From SAR324 cluster bacterium (lineage in GTDB: Bacteria; SAR324; XYD2-FULL-50-16; JAERRU01), in the NCBI GenBank assembly GCA_016735295.1, contig JAERRU010000009.1, positions 37,937-101,936 of the forward strand: a stretch of DNA of 64,000 nucleotides, given 5' to 3'. Position 1 is the first letter of the stretch. Every line of letters begins with the position of its first letter. The translations under genes were made by a program, and so were the position numbers. Below are positions 11,101 to 20,241 of this stretch, piece after piece. Under the pieces are notes generated by a model, which was not told the origin of the DNA, searched no databases, and was given only the letters and a program-made list of their open reading frames with translations.

Positions 11101-11571
11101 TCTGAATTAGATGATTTTAAGCTAAAAGAAGTATTAAATACCACTGAAGAAGTGTGGGGTGTTTATACAAAATTAATTGAAGATGAGGTCTCTTATCCCT
11201 ATAAATATAGATATCTGCATATAGCCTTTAATAATGCATATATTAAGATTAACAACATAGATCGAGGTGAGCTATTAGATTTTTTGAGTGCGGGCAGTAA
11301 CTCAAGTCGAACAAAAAAGGCGGGTCATGGTTTTTTATTAAATCAATTAAGAGAGGCCATTTTATTTAAAGATGTTTTGTCTGATAAAAAGCTTTTCTTT
11401 ATTTATGCTGGTCAAAGCAGATCAACTGAGTTAGGTTATTTATTAGAGAGTTTACGGATAGTTAAGGGCTTAGAGGCTGAAATATATGTAGATAACCGAG
11501 ATATTGATGACGACTTAAGAAAGCATTTGTTATTATATATAAGTCCTAGCAATATAATATCATTACACTAA
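8164..11571 (+). CDS. Large protein of unrecognised family (1135 aa)
   Basis: Long open frame 8 bp after the previous stop and 23 bp before hldD; composition is that of a genuine soluble protein; no familiar motif recognised. Confidence 0.8.
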   Translation: MQEVYSIPFISNTIPSMAAAKRDPEMLSFLETMRFAALRSNFIFLRSKDRDQFSHLGYRADKHVESSVEFLRQIRRYHYGIIHLHLSSHKDASFAVPLIGSSVSSPDYQVYVSGVNFLEKKKLQATLDPSFKRLPSGFHDGDAIDILVNFNKVFYLEHFRQSIQDIPTFSDRQKDEYISIAQRASLFNRRNGKLTADYIKLINVNLISEYWNKYSNLYLQITTFLGQSENQNKLYSAKLLLSRMISEARWVRIKTDIFKHLPFEYQETIGKVKNKTDFIDYIATVLLNLRNDERHHKICNILYKHLLVQSLQTDSAIFKKIKFIDQESKADNYLSQQLTSFVTNFNKLISVKDDNSSDKEQIPDEAKKLYTAEMVGLLGHSLGVGITGNLSTYEYDNYRISVGNFLKSDIYSVDKMVITPLMKDSKNMGFLISKLLPKITINKITACNIVDDILKYINPYFQFFKDLHDIAEARQVGEVAKDMQKQQVAYSKKIINILPRLDYLLCVESASAIEKSIFIDAKRAIGMQVFPTDYQTLDDYRHKAGYSQIVVPHVHTLHPLKLDPGWLYDAYTYFIKYQVHRHLSQLLSSKPDFLKKGEVNRYNYFIQYLLDKSIYLGYEQLKKILLSYKKWDIHNLVEFGYETNILPSVDYYNHLLDYDNWLPKNQKEVDKKSVILPLIDDKNSLHNYFNQQYANWQDELGKRTDVRSTRKTDKWITAFFQNLINGNVHDIFSEDARRLLPINNWQSELQSKIQEHFKNNFSQLKILPEYILIRLTTDQSFIRYFCFNFLIELGDNMIPIIFYTSNADLAKYNWKWNNLIESLKQECPNLINSLRHAWRRICTYQTIYLRLVHGASLILLGDVMQRYLQQDDQEEKGLTKFRRTLDKSKLIICEGDSKEDGKKVLNRIKDKGVTIALNEALERFYSFYKADERKDRLTTMLAEINHQMAAIPYIKYAPYNIKRFRFNISKIEDILSAKISELDDFKLKEVLNTTEEVWGVYTKLIEDEVSYPYKYRYLHIAFNNAYIKINNIDRGELLDFLSAGSNSSRTKKAGHGFLLNQLREAILFKDVLSDKKLFFIYAGQSRSTELGYLLESLRIVKGLEAEIYVDNRDIDDDLRKHLLLYISPSNIISLH

Positions 11572-11594
11572 TAATAAAAATAATTTGATGTAGT

Positions 11595-12596
11595 ATGATA
11601 ATAGTTACAGGAGGGGCTGGTTTTATTGGTAGTTGTTTGATTAAATATTTAAATGAACGTGGATATTTTAATATTTTAGTGGTGGATCAGCTTGATAATG
11701 CTGAGAAATGGAAAAATTTACTTAAGATTAGTTTTAATGATTTCATCGCTAAAGATGATTTACTAGCAAAGCTAAAGCAAATACCTAAGGTTAGTGAGAT
11801 TTATCATTTAGGATCAGATAGCTTAACTGATAGCCAAGATGGTAATTATATTATGCAAAATAATTATGAATATACAAAGAATTTGTGTAGGCATGCAATT
11901 ATTAATCGGGCTAAGTTTGTATATGCATCTAGTGCGGGCACTTATGGTGCGGGAGAGCATGGCTATGATGATCTTGAGACGGGGTTAGTTAATTTAAAAC
12001 CGCTTGATTTATATGAATATTCCAAACATTTATTTGATTTATATGCCCAGCGTAATGATTTATTTAGAAAACATCGAATAATAGGACTTAAATATTTTGA
12101 TGTATATGGCCCAGCAGAGGAGCATAAAGGAGATATGGGCAGTATGGTGCTGCGGGCTTATCTTCAATATAAAAAAAGTAAAGTAGTTAAGCTTTTTAAA
12201 TCTTATCGTAAAGATATTGAGCATGGAGAGCAAAAGCGAGATTTTATTTATGTTAAAGACGCAGTCAAGCTCACTTATTATTTAGCACATCATCCTGAGA
12301 GGCTCGGCGGTATTTTCAATATAGGAAGTGGAGAGGCTCATAGTTTTAATGAGTTGGTGGCAGCTTTAGCTGAGGCGGTGGGTCGTAATATAGAGCCTAC
12401 TTATGTTGCTATGCCTGTAAAAATTAGGGCTAAATATCAATATTTTATTGAAGCAAATATTAATAAGTTACTAATCCAAACGACATTACCAAGTTATCCA
12501 TTACCTAAGGGGTACACTTTGAAGGAAGGTATTTTTGATTATGTGGTGAACTATATGGAAAAGGAAAATTTTTCGATTAATACTTTACCTGAGTAA
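11595..12596 (+). CDS. hldD: ADP-L-glycero-D-manno-heptose-6-epimerase
   Basis: SDR Rossmann motif VTGGAGFIGSCLIKYLNERG; YEYSK catalytic pair; KYFDVYGPAEEHKGDMGSMV; RDFIYVKDAV. Confidence 0.88.
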   Translation: MIIVTGGAGFIGSCLIKYLNERGYFNILVVDQLDNAEKWKNLLKISFNDFIAKDDLLAKLKQIPKVSEIYHLGSDSLTDSQDGNYIMQNNYEYTKNLCRHAIINRAKFVYASSAGTYGAGEHGYDDLETGLVNLKPLDLYEYSKHLFDLYAQRNDLFRKHRIIGLKYFDVYGPAEEHKGDMGSMVLRAYLQYKKSKVVKLFKSYRKDIEHGEQKRDFIYVKDAVKLTYYLAHHPERLGGIFNIGSGEAHSFNELVAALAEAVGRNIEPTYVAMPVKIRAKYQYFIEANINKLLIQTTLPSYPLPKGYTLKEGIFDYVVNYMEKENFSINTLPE

Positions 12597-12603
12597 AAAA
12601 AAA

Positions 12604-13458
12604 ATGATAAATAAGCGTAAATTTTCAGTAGGAGATATAAAATTAGGAGGCGAGCAACTTTTTTTAATAGCGGGGCCTTGCGTTATTGAAGATGAGAAAT
12701 CTACTCTTTTAATCGCAGAAAAATTAAAAATAGTGGTGGATGAATTAAAAATTCCTACTATCTTCAAATCATCTTTTCAAAAGGATAATCGCAGTTCGTT
12801 ACAAAATTATGTGGGGCCGGGGTTAAAAAAGGGATTAAATATATTGAGCAAAGTTAAGCAAGAATTTGGATTTACTTTGTTATCTGATATCCACTGTGCG
12901 ACTCAAGCAAATGAGGTGGCAGAGGTGCTTGATGTTATTCAAATACCAGCATATTTATGTATGCAAAGTTCCTTGCTCCAAGCCGCGGCTAAAACTGGGC
13001 GGTGTGTTAATATCAAACACGGTCAATTTTTAGCACCTAAAAATATGAAATATCCACTTGCTAAGTGCGTGGAGAGTGGAAATGATAATATCATCTTAAC
13101 CGAGAGAGGGCATAGCTTTGGATATAATGATTTGATAGTGGATCCGCGGGCTTTTTACGAATTAAATCAACTTGGCTATCCGGTGGTATTTGACATCACT
13201 CATTCAATAAGGAAGTATGGCGTACCTAGTGCCAAAAAAGAGGGTGGGGCCAGGCATTATATTCCACTTTTGGCTAGAGCTGGGGCGGCGGCGGGCATTG
13301 ATGGTGTTTTTATTGAAGTTCACCATAATCCAGATGCGGCTAAATGTGACGCTGCTAGCCAGTTAAATGTGGATAATCTTAAGAAATTACTTGAAGTAAT
13401 AAATGATTTTCATAAATTAGAAGTTAAACATCGTAATAATAATGGAACTATATCTTGA
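12604..13458 (+). CDS. kdsA: 2-dehydro-3-deoxyphosphooctonate aldolase (Kdo-8-P synthase)
   Basis: FLIAGPCVIE, FKSSFQKDNRSSLQNYVGPGL, VNIKHGQFLAPKNM, ERGHSFGYNDLIVDPR, FDITHS. Confidence 0.95.
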   Translation: MINKRKFSVGDIKLGGEQLFLIAGPCVIEDEKSTLLIAEKLKIVVDELKIPTIFKSSFQKDNRSSLQNYVGPGLKKGLNILSKVKQEFGFTLLSDIHCATQANEVAEVLDVIQIPAYLCMQSSLLQAAAKTGRCVNIKHGQFLAPKNMKYPLAKCVESGNDNIILTERGHSFGYNDLIVDPRAFYELNQLGYPVVFDITHSIRKYGVPSAKKEGGARHYIPLLARAGAAAGIDGVFIEVHHNPDAAKCDAASQLNVDNLKKLLEVINDFHKLEVKHRNNNGTIS

Positions 13459-14464
13459 TTCGGCTAATCTTACAGAGATTAAAGAAGCTTTTAGCTTAGG
13501 TGGCCTGAGTGGGCTTACTACCACACCAACTTTTATGCACCGAGAGGGTGTTAAGAATTTGGAGCAAACTATTTTGGAGCTATCCACCATAGTGCCTATC
13601 TTGCAAATAGAGGCGTTGGGCAGTGATGCTAAAGCTATTGTGGGAGAGGCTGAACGATTGGTTGATTTGGGGTTGGATAAAAGTAAAACTGTTTTTAAAA
13701 TACCGGTATCTATTGAGGGAGTGAAGGCTTGTTACCAAATGGTTAAATCTGGGCTGATGGTTAACATACATTTGGTTTATACTTTACAGCAGGCATATAT
13801 GGCGATGGCTTCGGGAGCTACTTATGTTTGTCCTTTAGTGGGGCGGTTGCAAGACCAGGGGCACGACGCTTTGAATTTGGTAGCTGATTGTGTGGAAGTG
13901 GTGGAGCGATATGATTATAAGAGTAAAATAATGTTTTCTTCGGTTAGAAATGTCGAGCACATTAAAAATGCCCTTCAGGTGGGGGCGCATGCCTGCACTG
14001 TTCCTTGGGGCATTATGCAAAAGTTAACTAATAATCACTTTACTGATATTGGGACTAGGGAATTTTTTGAACATACTAATTTGTTAACTATTAAGGTAAA
14101 AGACGTGGTGGCTAGGGCGCCTAAAGTTTTATTGACTAGCAGTTTAAATGATGGATTAGTGCAAATGACTAAATCAAAATTGGGAGCGGTGGCGATAGTT
14201 GATGAAAATAATTTTGTTAAAGGAATTTTCACTGATGGAGATTTGCGAAGAACTATCGAGAGCAAGGGTGTGTCTAGTTTAACGGATAAATTTTCATCTT
14301 TTAATTGGCAAAAACCGGTAGGGGTTTCTCCTGAGAATACTTTAGATGACGCCTTGAAGATATTTAAACAACAAAAAATTGATACCTTAATCGTAGAGCA
14401 AGCTGGTAAATATTTAGGTATGTTGGATGTGCAAGAATTATTATCGGTTATTTCCCAAAGCTAG
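13442..14464 (+). CDS. Transaldolase/fructose-6-phosphate aldolase-like domain fused to a CBS-domain pair
   Basis: N-terminal ~215 aa: MELYLDSANLTEIKEA...KTVFKIPVSIEGVKA...ATYVCPLVGRLQDQG (TalC/FSA-like); C-terminal ~120 aa: AVAIVDENNFVKGIFTDGDLRR...DALKIFKQQKIDTLIVEQAGKYLGMLDVQELL (two CBS motifs). Overlaps kdsA by 17 nt. Confidence 0.85.
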   Translation: MELYLDSANLTEIKEAFSLGGLSGLTTTPTFMHREGVKNLEQTILELSTIVPILQIEALGSDAKAIVGEAERLVDLGLDKSKTVFKIPVSIEGVKACYQMVKSGLMVNIHLVYTLQQAYMAMASGATYVCPLVGRLQDQGHDALNLVADCVEVVERYDYKSKIMFSSVRNVEHIKNALQVGAHACTVPWGIMQKLTNNHFTDIGTREFFEHTNLLTIKVKDVVARAPKVLLTSSLNDGLVQMTKSKLGAVAIVDENNFVKGIFTDGDLRRTIESKGVSSLTDKFSSFNWQKPVGVSPENTLDDALKIFKQQKIDTLIVEQAGKYLGMLDVQELLSVISQS

Positions 14465-14490
14465 TTTATTTTTTACCGGTAGTTGGTATT

Positions 14491-15084
14491 TTGAAAAAAC
14501 TGGTAGCGCGCATTTCTAATATAGTTACCTCATTTCGTATTTTTGGGGCTTTATTAGCGGCATTTTGTTATTGGCAAGGGTTGTCAATATTAACTTTGGG
14601 GATATTATTATCTTTAATCGGTAGTAATTTGTTAGTTAATTGGTGGGCTAGGTCATTTAGTGATGAGAGCTTGCTCGAAAATAGGTTTAATTTTATTGCT
14701 GATAAGGTGCTAATAATTAGTATGATTATAATGTTAGCACTAGATAACCAATTATATATTAATTATGTTTTGCTAGTATTGGCGAGGAATATAAGCCAGA
14801 TTAGTTTTTTCCTTGTTTTGGTAGGGATAATGAAAATGCCACTTAAAGCGGGAGCTAATATTTTTTCAAATATGGCTAGCTATCTTATTTATCTGCTATT
14901 TATACTAATTATAGCTAAACAGGCATTTTTTTCGGTGCTAACAGAAAATAATGCTATTATGGTGCTTGATAAATCTATTTACGCCATATTGCTAACTAGC
15001 ATTCTTTTTGAGTTTTACATGCTAGCTGATCATTTCAAACAACTTGGCCGAGTGATAAGGCGAGAGACAGATATTTTTCACTAA
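14491..15084 (+). CDS. CDP-alcohol phosphatidyltransferase-like membrane protein (catalytic motif apparently degraded)
   Basis: TTG start; NIVTSFRIFGALLAAFCYW, NWWARSFSDES...FNFIADKVLII resembles the DGxxAR...ADK region, with substitutions. Confidence 0.6.
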   Translation: MKKLVARISNIVTSFRIFGALLAAFCYWQGLSILTLGILLSLIGSNLLVNWWARSFSDESLLENRFNFIADKVLIISMIIMLALDNQLYINYVLLVLARNISQISFFLVLVGIMKMPLKAGANIFSNMASYLIYLLFILIIAKQAFFSVLTENNAIMVLDKSIYAILLTSILFEFYMLADHFKQLGRVIRRETDIFH

Positions 15085-15144
15085 AATAATCTATTTTATA
15101 TACTCACCACCTACCCATCAGCTATAGCAACCTACATTCAAAGA

Positions 15145-16086
15145 CTATTTAGTTTTTTCAATTTTAATATTTTTGAATAGCCCATTAAAAGATATTTTCA
15201 AATTTACTTTCCTGCCATTTAGGTGAGGGGCAATAAAAAGTTCCATAGCACTACTATCATCATTAGCAATATCTTTGCTTACCGTGCCTTTCATGTTGAT
15301 GATATAATCAGAGTTAGTTAAATTTTGATTCCATTTAGTCAAAGCCACCACAGAGCCTTGGTAGGAGCCACTTGATTTAATTTCTAATTTTTTCTTTTCT
15401 TCATTAAAATCTAAATCCACCTCAATACTAGGAAAAGATATCTTTTTTGGTAGGTTAAATAACTGAAAAAATATATGTTTATTATTTAAAATCAATGACG
15501 TAACATTTAAATTAGCCTCTATAGTGCTATTAACTATATTCACCACTCCATTTGCTCCAAGTATCGGTGAGCCAGATAATACCCCTGCTGATCTTACCGT
15601 GGAAATATTGTTAATTAATAAATTGTTAACCTCAAAAGCTATATCTTTAGATAATAAACTATAGCTCCCTTCAATGTTAGAGCTATCCGCATTGCTGATA
15701 GTCGCCACAAAAGGGATTTTTAGTAATATTATTCTCCACGATATTAGCCCCACAGAAAATTGATCAAATCTGATAGGGTCTTCTCCCAATTCTGGGACAA
15801 CTAAAGATAAACTTTGTAAAGTAATACCATTAATACTAGTCTCAAGATTGCCTATGCTCACCTTCATTCCCTTTGGCAAATTTTCCGATAATTTCACCTC
15901 AATATATCTTTTTACCTTGTCTTCAGGCAAATTAATCCAAAAAGAAATCGCAACCACATATGAACCAACTATTAATCCTATAACTGCTAAAAGTGCCCAT
16001 TTCCAGTAGCATAACAGCCTATGTGATGAAAATTTATCAGTTAATCGCTTAGCAAAGGAGAGCATACTGCCATTTAAAATTTTCAT
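15145..16086 (-). CDS. Type II secretion system GspN-like protein
   Basis: One N-terminal TM, then LPEDKVKRYIEVKLSENLPKGMKVSIGNLETSINGITLQSLSLVVPEL, resembling GspN proteins; overlaps the upstream GspM-like gene by 4 nt. Confidence 0.55.
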   Translation of the reverse strand: MKILNGSMLSFAKRLTDKFSSHRLLCYWKWALLAVIGLIVGSYVVAISFWINLPEDKVKRYIEVKLSENLPKGMKVSIGNLETSINGITLQSLSLVVPELGEDPIRFDQFSVGLISWRIILLKIPFVATISNADSSNIEGSYSLLSKDIAFEVNNLLINNISTVRSAGVLSGSPILGANGVVNIVNSTIEANLNVTSLILNNKHIFFQLFNLPKKISFPSIEVDLDFNEEKKKLEIKSSGSYQGSVVALTKWNQNLTNSDYIINMKGTVSKDIANDDSSAMELFIAPHLNGRKVNLKISFNGLFKNIKIEKTK

Positions 16087-16592
16087 TCCGCCCTCACCAC
16101 AACAGTTAAACCAGCTAATTCTTTTTCTTGGATAGATCTGGCAGTCTCTATTTTTTCAATTACCAAAGGAGGCTGATTATGTTCAAGATAATAGATAAAT
16201 TGAAAAATCTGATCGCTCCTTAAAGATTTAAATCTTAATATATAATTAGAGCCAAAATCTTTATTTTTATTTTGATTAATTGTCGGTTGTTCAGTAATAC
16301 CAGCCGATTCTAGTAATTCATTTAGGGTTTCTTTAAAGTAGAATGCACTTCGGTTATTTTTCGTTTTAAGGTCATTATAAAGATTCAAATCAGATTCTAC
16401 CTTTACTAGTGTATGACGAGTGTTTTGATAATCTAGATAAGCATTATCAGACATATCCATAATGGTAAACAATCCAAATTTGATAGCCAAGACGGGCAAG
16501 ATAACCAGAGTGAAGATTAAAAACATAATTTTTTCCCGAAAAGTCAGGTTTTGCCAATTTTGTATTAATTTATTCTTCATGATCGATTTCAA
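16083..16592 (-). CDS. GspM/PilO-like single-TM protein
   Basis: FREKIMFLIFTLVILPVLAIKFGLF TM followed by a coiled coil and a ferredoxin-like C-terminus; position next to GspN-like gene. Confidence 0.5.
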   Translation of the reverse strand: MKSIMKNKLIQNWQNLTFREKIMFLIFTLVILPVLAIKFGLFTIMDMSDNAYLDYQNTRHTLVKVESDLNLYNDLKTKNNRSAFYFKETLNELLESAGITEQPTINQNKNKDFGSNYILRFKSLRSDQIFQFIYYLEHNQPPLVIEKIETARSIQEKELAGLTVVVRAE

Positions 16593-16627
16593 TAAAATTT
16601 TTTTAAAATAGAGTTGGCGCTATAAAT

Positions 16628-17497
16628 CTATAAAAGATCTATTAACCGGCGATTTAGCAAAAGCTTATCTAGTGGGATAACCATTATTTGTTTTTTAGCC
16701 ACTGTACTTCCTATTAGCCCAAATGATGAATCGTAAATCATTTTATATTGTAAAACGCCATGATTGCGAATAATTTTATCGAATAAATTTTTCCAAGCGG
16801 ATTTTTTCAAATTAAATGACACAGGAATTCTTTTTTTTGTGTGAGCAGCAATGTGCTTGATGGATTTATTGCTTATTAATAAAAGAGGTCTATCAAAGGC
16901 AAATAATGATAATTCAAAATTATAAATGGGCATTTTAATTGAATTTTCATTATTTATCTCAAATATAGCTTTGATGTTGAATTTATCATCAGAAATCCCT
17001 ATCAGGTCAATATTAATTAATTTTATGGTAGGCACGAAGAACTTAGATTTTAATGAAAAAGGATAATCAATGCCATATAAATTTACAGAACCGATAATCT
17101 TATAATCTATTTCTAGGTGCTTATTGAAAAAATCTTTCAGATTTTTTTGTGAAATTTTTTCTAATTCATCACTATAAATAAGCGTACGCACTTTAACTTC
17201 AGCAACCTCTTGTGGGGCTGAGCCTTGCACCTTAAAATCAGTTATTTTTAAAATTACTTCATCAAGGACGTGAATATCGAAAGATAAATCATAAGTGGGC
17301 AAATTATATTTACTAGTATTGGTAATATCTAAATAAATAGTTATAGTAACGCCATCTTTATTGATATCAACTATTTCTAATCCCTTAAAATCAACCTTAG
17401 GGGCACTGCGAGCCTTTTTAAAGTTTAAAATAGCACAATTTGTGATAAGAAAAACTATTATTAAGCTAATGCCAGTTAGTTTAAAGGTGGCTAGCAT
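16628..17497 (-). CDS. LEA14-like (LEA type 2) lipoprotein with two WHy-type repeats
   Basis: Lipobox LITNC; repeated FKGLEIVDINKDGVTITIYLDITNTSKYNLPTYDLSFDI / IKLINIDLIGISDDKFNIKAIFEINNENSIKMPIYNFELSL. Confidence 0.7.
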   Translation of the reverse strand: MLATFKLTGISLIIVFLITNCAILNFKKARSAPKVDFKGLEIVDINKDGVTITIYLDITNTSKYNLPTYDLSFDIHVLDEVILKITDFKVQGSAPQEVAEVKVRTLIYSDELEKISQKNLKDFFNKHLEIDYKIIGSVNLYGIDYPFSLKSKFFVPTIKLINIDLIGISDDKFNIKAIFEINNENSIKMPIYNFELSLFAFDRPLLLISNKSIKHIAAHTKKRIPVSFNLKKSAWKNLFDKIIRNHGVLQYKMIYDSSFGLIGSTVAKKQIMVIPLDKLLLNRRLIDLL

Positions 17498-17644
17498 TTT
17501 CAGGATGGTAAAGTTCTTTTTTATTAAAATATATTATTGCTAGTCTAGCATAATAAAAAAATAAAATCATAAACAGTAACTAATCAATTAATGGATAATC
17601 TTATGATAACCACAAAAAATAGCGAATAAATAATAATTTACTAA

Positions 17645-19102
17645 CTACATAAATGAAACAGATTTATCTTTTGTTGCCACTATCGCCTTGATAGTGTTAG
17701 TTGAACCACTGGCAAAATCTGGTAGCCCCACCACAAAAATTGATAGATCATCTTTTTCTAGTATCTCTTGTTGATCTATCATCTCAATTACCCCATCTAG
17801 GCATTTTATGGAATTATCTAATTTTTTGATTCTAGTACTACATACCCCCCAGGATAATATTAATTTTCGCATAGTTTTAGTGCTATCAGTTATCGCTAAA
17901 ATGGGCATTGGGGGGCGATGTTTAGCCAATTTAAAAACAGATCTACCGCCTTTAGTAACGCAACTAATCATTTTAGCTTTTAAGTCTATCGCCATTCTCA
18001 CCGCTGAGTAACAAACGGCGTCAGAGGTATAAATTGGGTAAAAGTCATTCACAGGGTGCCGGCCATACCAATTTTCATTCATAGATCTATCTTCCGCCGT
18101 TTTGATTATTCTACTCATGGTGGTAAGCACATTAACTGGGTCTAGCCCCACAGCAGTTTCTGCCGATAGCATCAAGGCGTCAGCTCCATCTAGCACAGCG
18201 TTAGCAATGTCATTAGCTTCAGCTCTAGTAGGTACTACCTTGGTGATCATAGATTCTAATATCTGGGTAGCTATTATCACCGGTCGGCCCTTTCTATTGC
18301 AAAGTTTTACGATTCTTTTTTGCTCAAAAGGCACTAGCTCAGCGGGTATTTCCACCCCTAAATCACCTCGAGCTACCATTACTCCGTAGCTGATATCAAT
18401 AATAGAATCAATATTTTTAATGGATTCTGGTTTTTCGATTTTCGCGATTATTGGTATTTCACCATTTAATTCAGTCATAATTTTGGTGAATTCTTTAATA
18501 TCATCAGCTGATCTAACAAAAGATAACGCCACAAAATCTAAATCTTGTTCAATAATAAATTTTAAATCAACTAAATCTTTTTTGGCAAAGCTATTGATTG
18601 ATAAATTACTATCAGGAAGATTAATGCCCTTGCAACTTTTCAATATTCCGCTATTAAAAACTTCACATAAAACATCAAATTCATTTACTATTTTAATGGC
18701 TTTAAGCTCAATGAATCCGTCATCAATTAAAATTTTATCACCACGCTTTACATCTTTAGCAAATTGTTTATAAGAAGTGGCCACGGTGCTAGCATTGGTT
18801 CTTGATGGATCAGTAGTGATAGTTATTTTATCACCTTTAGCTACTGAGATCTCTTTATCAAGCACAGCTAGTCTAATTTTAGGACCTTGTAAATCACCAA
18901 GAATAGCTACTTCTCTTTTGAGGGATTTAGCGATAGCACGAATTGATTTAATACTTTTAAGATGAGTATCATGATTAGCGTGAGAGAAATTAAGTCGAAA
19001 AATATTGGTACCAGCTAATAGCATATTTCTTAGTACTTTAGGAGTTTGGCAGCTAGGCCCGACGGTAGATATTATTTTGGTAAATCTGGTTTTATTGATC
19101 AT
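17645..19102 (-). CDS. pyk: Pyruvate kinase
   Basis: RTKIISTVGPSC..., LGDLQGPKIR, VMVARGDLGVEIPAELVPFEQK, ATQILESMI, DGADALMLSAETAVG (read from the track). Confidence 0.95.
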   Translation of the reverse strand: MINKTRFTKIISTVGPSCQTPKVLRNMLLAGTNIFRLNFSHANHDTHLKSIKSIRAIAKSLKREVAILGDLQGPKIRLAVLDKEISVAKGDKITITTDPSRTNASTVATSYKQFAKDVKRGDKILIDDGFIELKAIKIVNEFDVLCEVFNSGILKSCKGINLPDSNLSINSFAKKDLVDLKFIIEQDLDFVALSFVRSADDIKEFTKIMTELNGEIPIIAKIEKPESIKNIDSIIDISYGVMVARGDLGVEIPAELVPFEQKRIVKLCNRKGRPVIIATQILESMITKVVPTRAEANDIANAVLDGADALMLSAETAVGLDPVNVLTTMSRIIKTAEDRSMNENWYGRHPVNDFYPIYTSDAVCYSAVRMAIDLKAKMISCVTKGGRSVFKLAKHRPPMPILAITDSTKTMRKLILSWGVCSTRIKKLDNSIKCLDGVIEMIDQQEILEKDDLSIFVVGLPDFASGSTNTIKAIVATKDKSVSFM

Positions 19103-19364
19103 TTCGTTGTTGTTAAATAAATAATGCGATAAATTATCAAAGTAGATATATCTAGTGAGCCAAATATTTTATATATACTAAGTGGTTAAGTGGTAGTAGA
19201 TGGAGTATGAAAACTAATTAAGCCGTATATTAATAAAAAAATTACGAAGACTTATCATAGAGATAAATAAATAATTTGCAAGTATCTATTTATTGCTAAT
19301 TTAGAGGAATACTATTTTAAACCAGCTACATATATTAAATTATCAAATAAAAATTGATTATTAA

Positions 19365-20225
19365 TTATTTTGCTAATTTTAAAAGATGATAAGGGGGATA
19401 GATGAATTCCCAGTGAAAAGTAACTTCATCAGGGAAATCATCAGGCAAGAGGGGCAGTTCAAAAGAGGCGATTAACCCTTGTAAAACTTTAAGTTCCATT
19501 TCTCCAGATACTTTTGAATTTATAATTTTAAAATGCAAAAGTTCACCTAATTTATTGATTCTCACAGATACCCACAAGCTGCCTCCATCAGGAATTTTCC
19601 CAGCGGCGTAATCACCGGGCATGCCCCACCATTTAATTATTTTAGCCGCCCATTGCTCAACATATGTCTCAAATGACCATTGATAATTACTGAGGGCATA
19701 ATTCAAATTTTTTTGGTTGGTTGATAATGATTTATCGGCTGGTAAATGTTTACTTATCTCAAGGGGAATATTATTATCGTTAAGTTTTGATTTAATTTTA
19801 TGAGGGGGTAAAAATCCATATTGCTCTACTGGATTTAGCAAATGACGAGATGGCGATGGATCATTTTTTTTATAAGATAAATCTTTTTTTAAAGTAGGTA
19901 CCGATTTATTATTATTTTCATCATAAAGACTATCTTTATTAGTAATTTTTTCTGGTGGTTTTTTTACTACAATATCTTTACCGAATATTTTTTTATTATC
20001 AATTTTATCTTGAAGTGGTAAAGGTTTTTTAGGAATAGTCTTAGGCGAATCTAATATTTCAATAATAGAAGCACTCGGCTGCTTAGGAGGCGTTTTTTTG
20101 AGCCCATAAAATAAAACCACCCCTAGAAAAATAATGGCGATTAAATGCAATAAAAGGCTTAAAAAAGAAATGAGGTATAGATTAGTTAGTATGATATTTG
20201 TTGACCAATAATCAGATAAGCGCAT
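19365..20225 (-). CDS. TonB/TolA C-terminal family protein
   Basis: Single N-terminal TM, Pro/Lys-rich linker, C-terminal SLWVSVRINKLGELLHFKIINSKVSGEMELKVLQGL typical of the TonB_C fold. Confidence 0.7.
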   Translation of the reverse strand: MRLSDYWSTNIILTNLYLISFLSLLLHLIAIIFLGVVLFYGLKKTPPKQPSASIIEILDSPKTIPKKPLPLQDKIDNKKIFGKDIVVKKPPEKITNKDSLYDENNNKSVPTLKKDLSYKKNDPSPSRHLLNPVEQYGFLPPHKIKSKLNDNNIPLEISKHLPADKSLSTNQKNLNYALSNYQWSFETYVEQWAAKIIKWWGMPGDYAAGKIPDGGSLWVSVRINKLGELLHFKIINSKVSGEMELKVLQGLIASFELPLLPDDFPDEVTFHWEFIYPPYHLLKLAK

Positions 20226-20241
20226 AGTTTTAGAATAATTT

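Noticed and set aside
17808-18965. Plus-strand ORFs of 67, 95, 117 and 62 aa
   Set aside because: Antisense to pyk throughout; Ser/Thr/Ile-rich translations without family features, typical of shadow ORFs.
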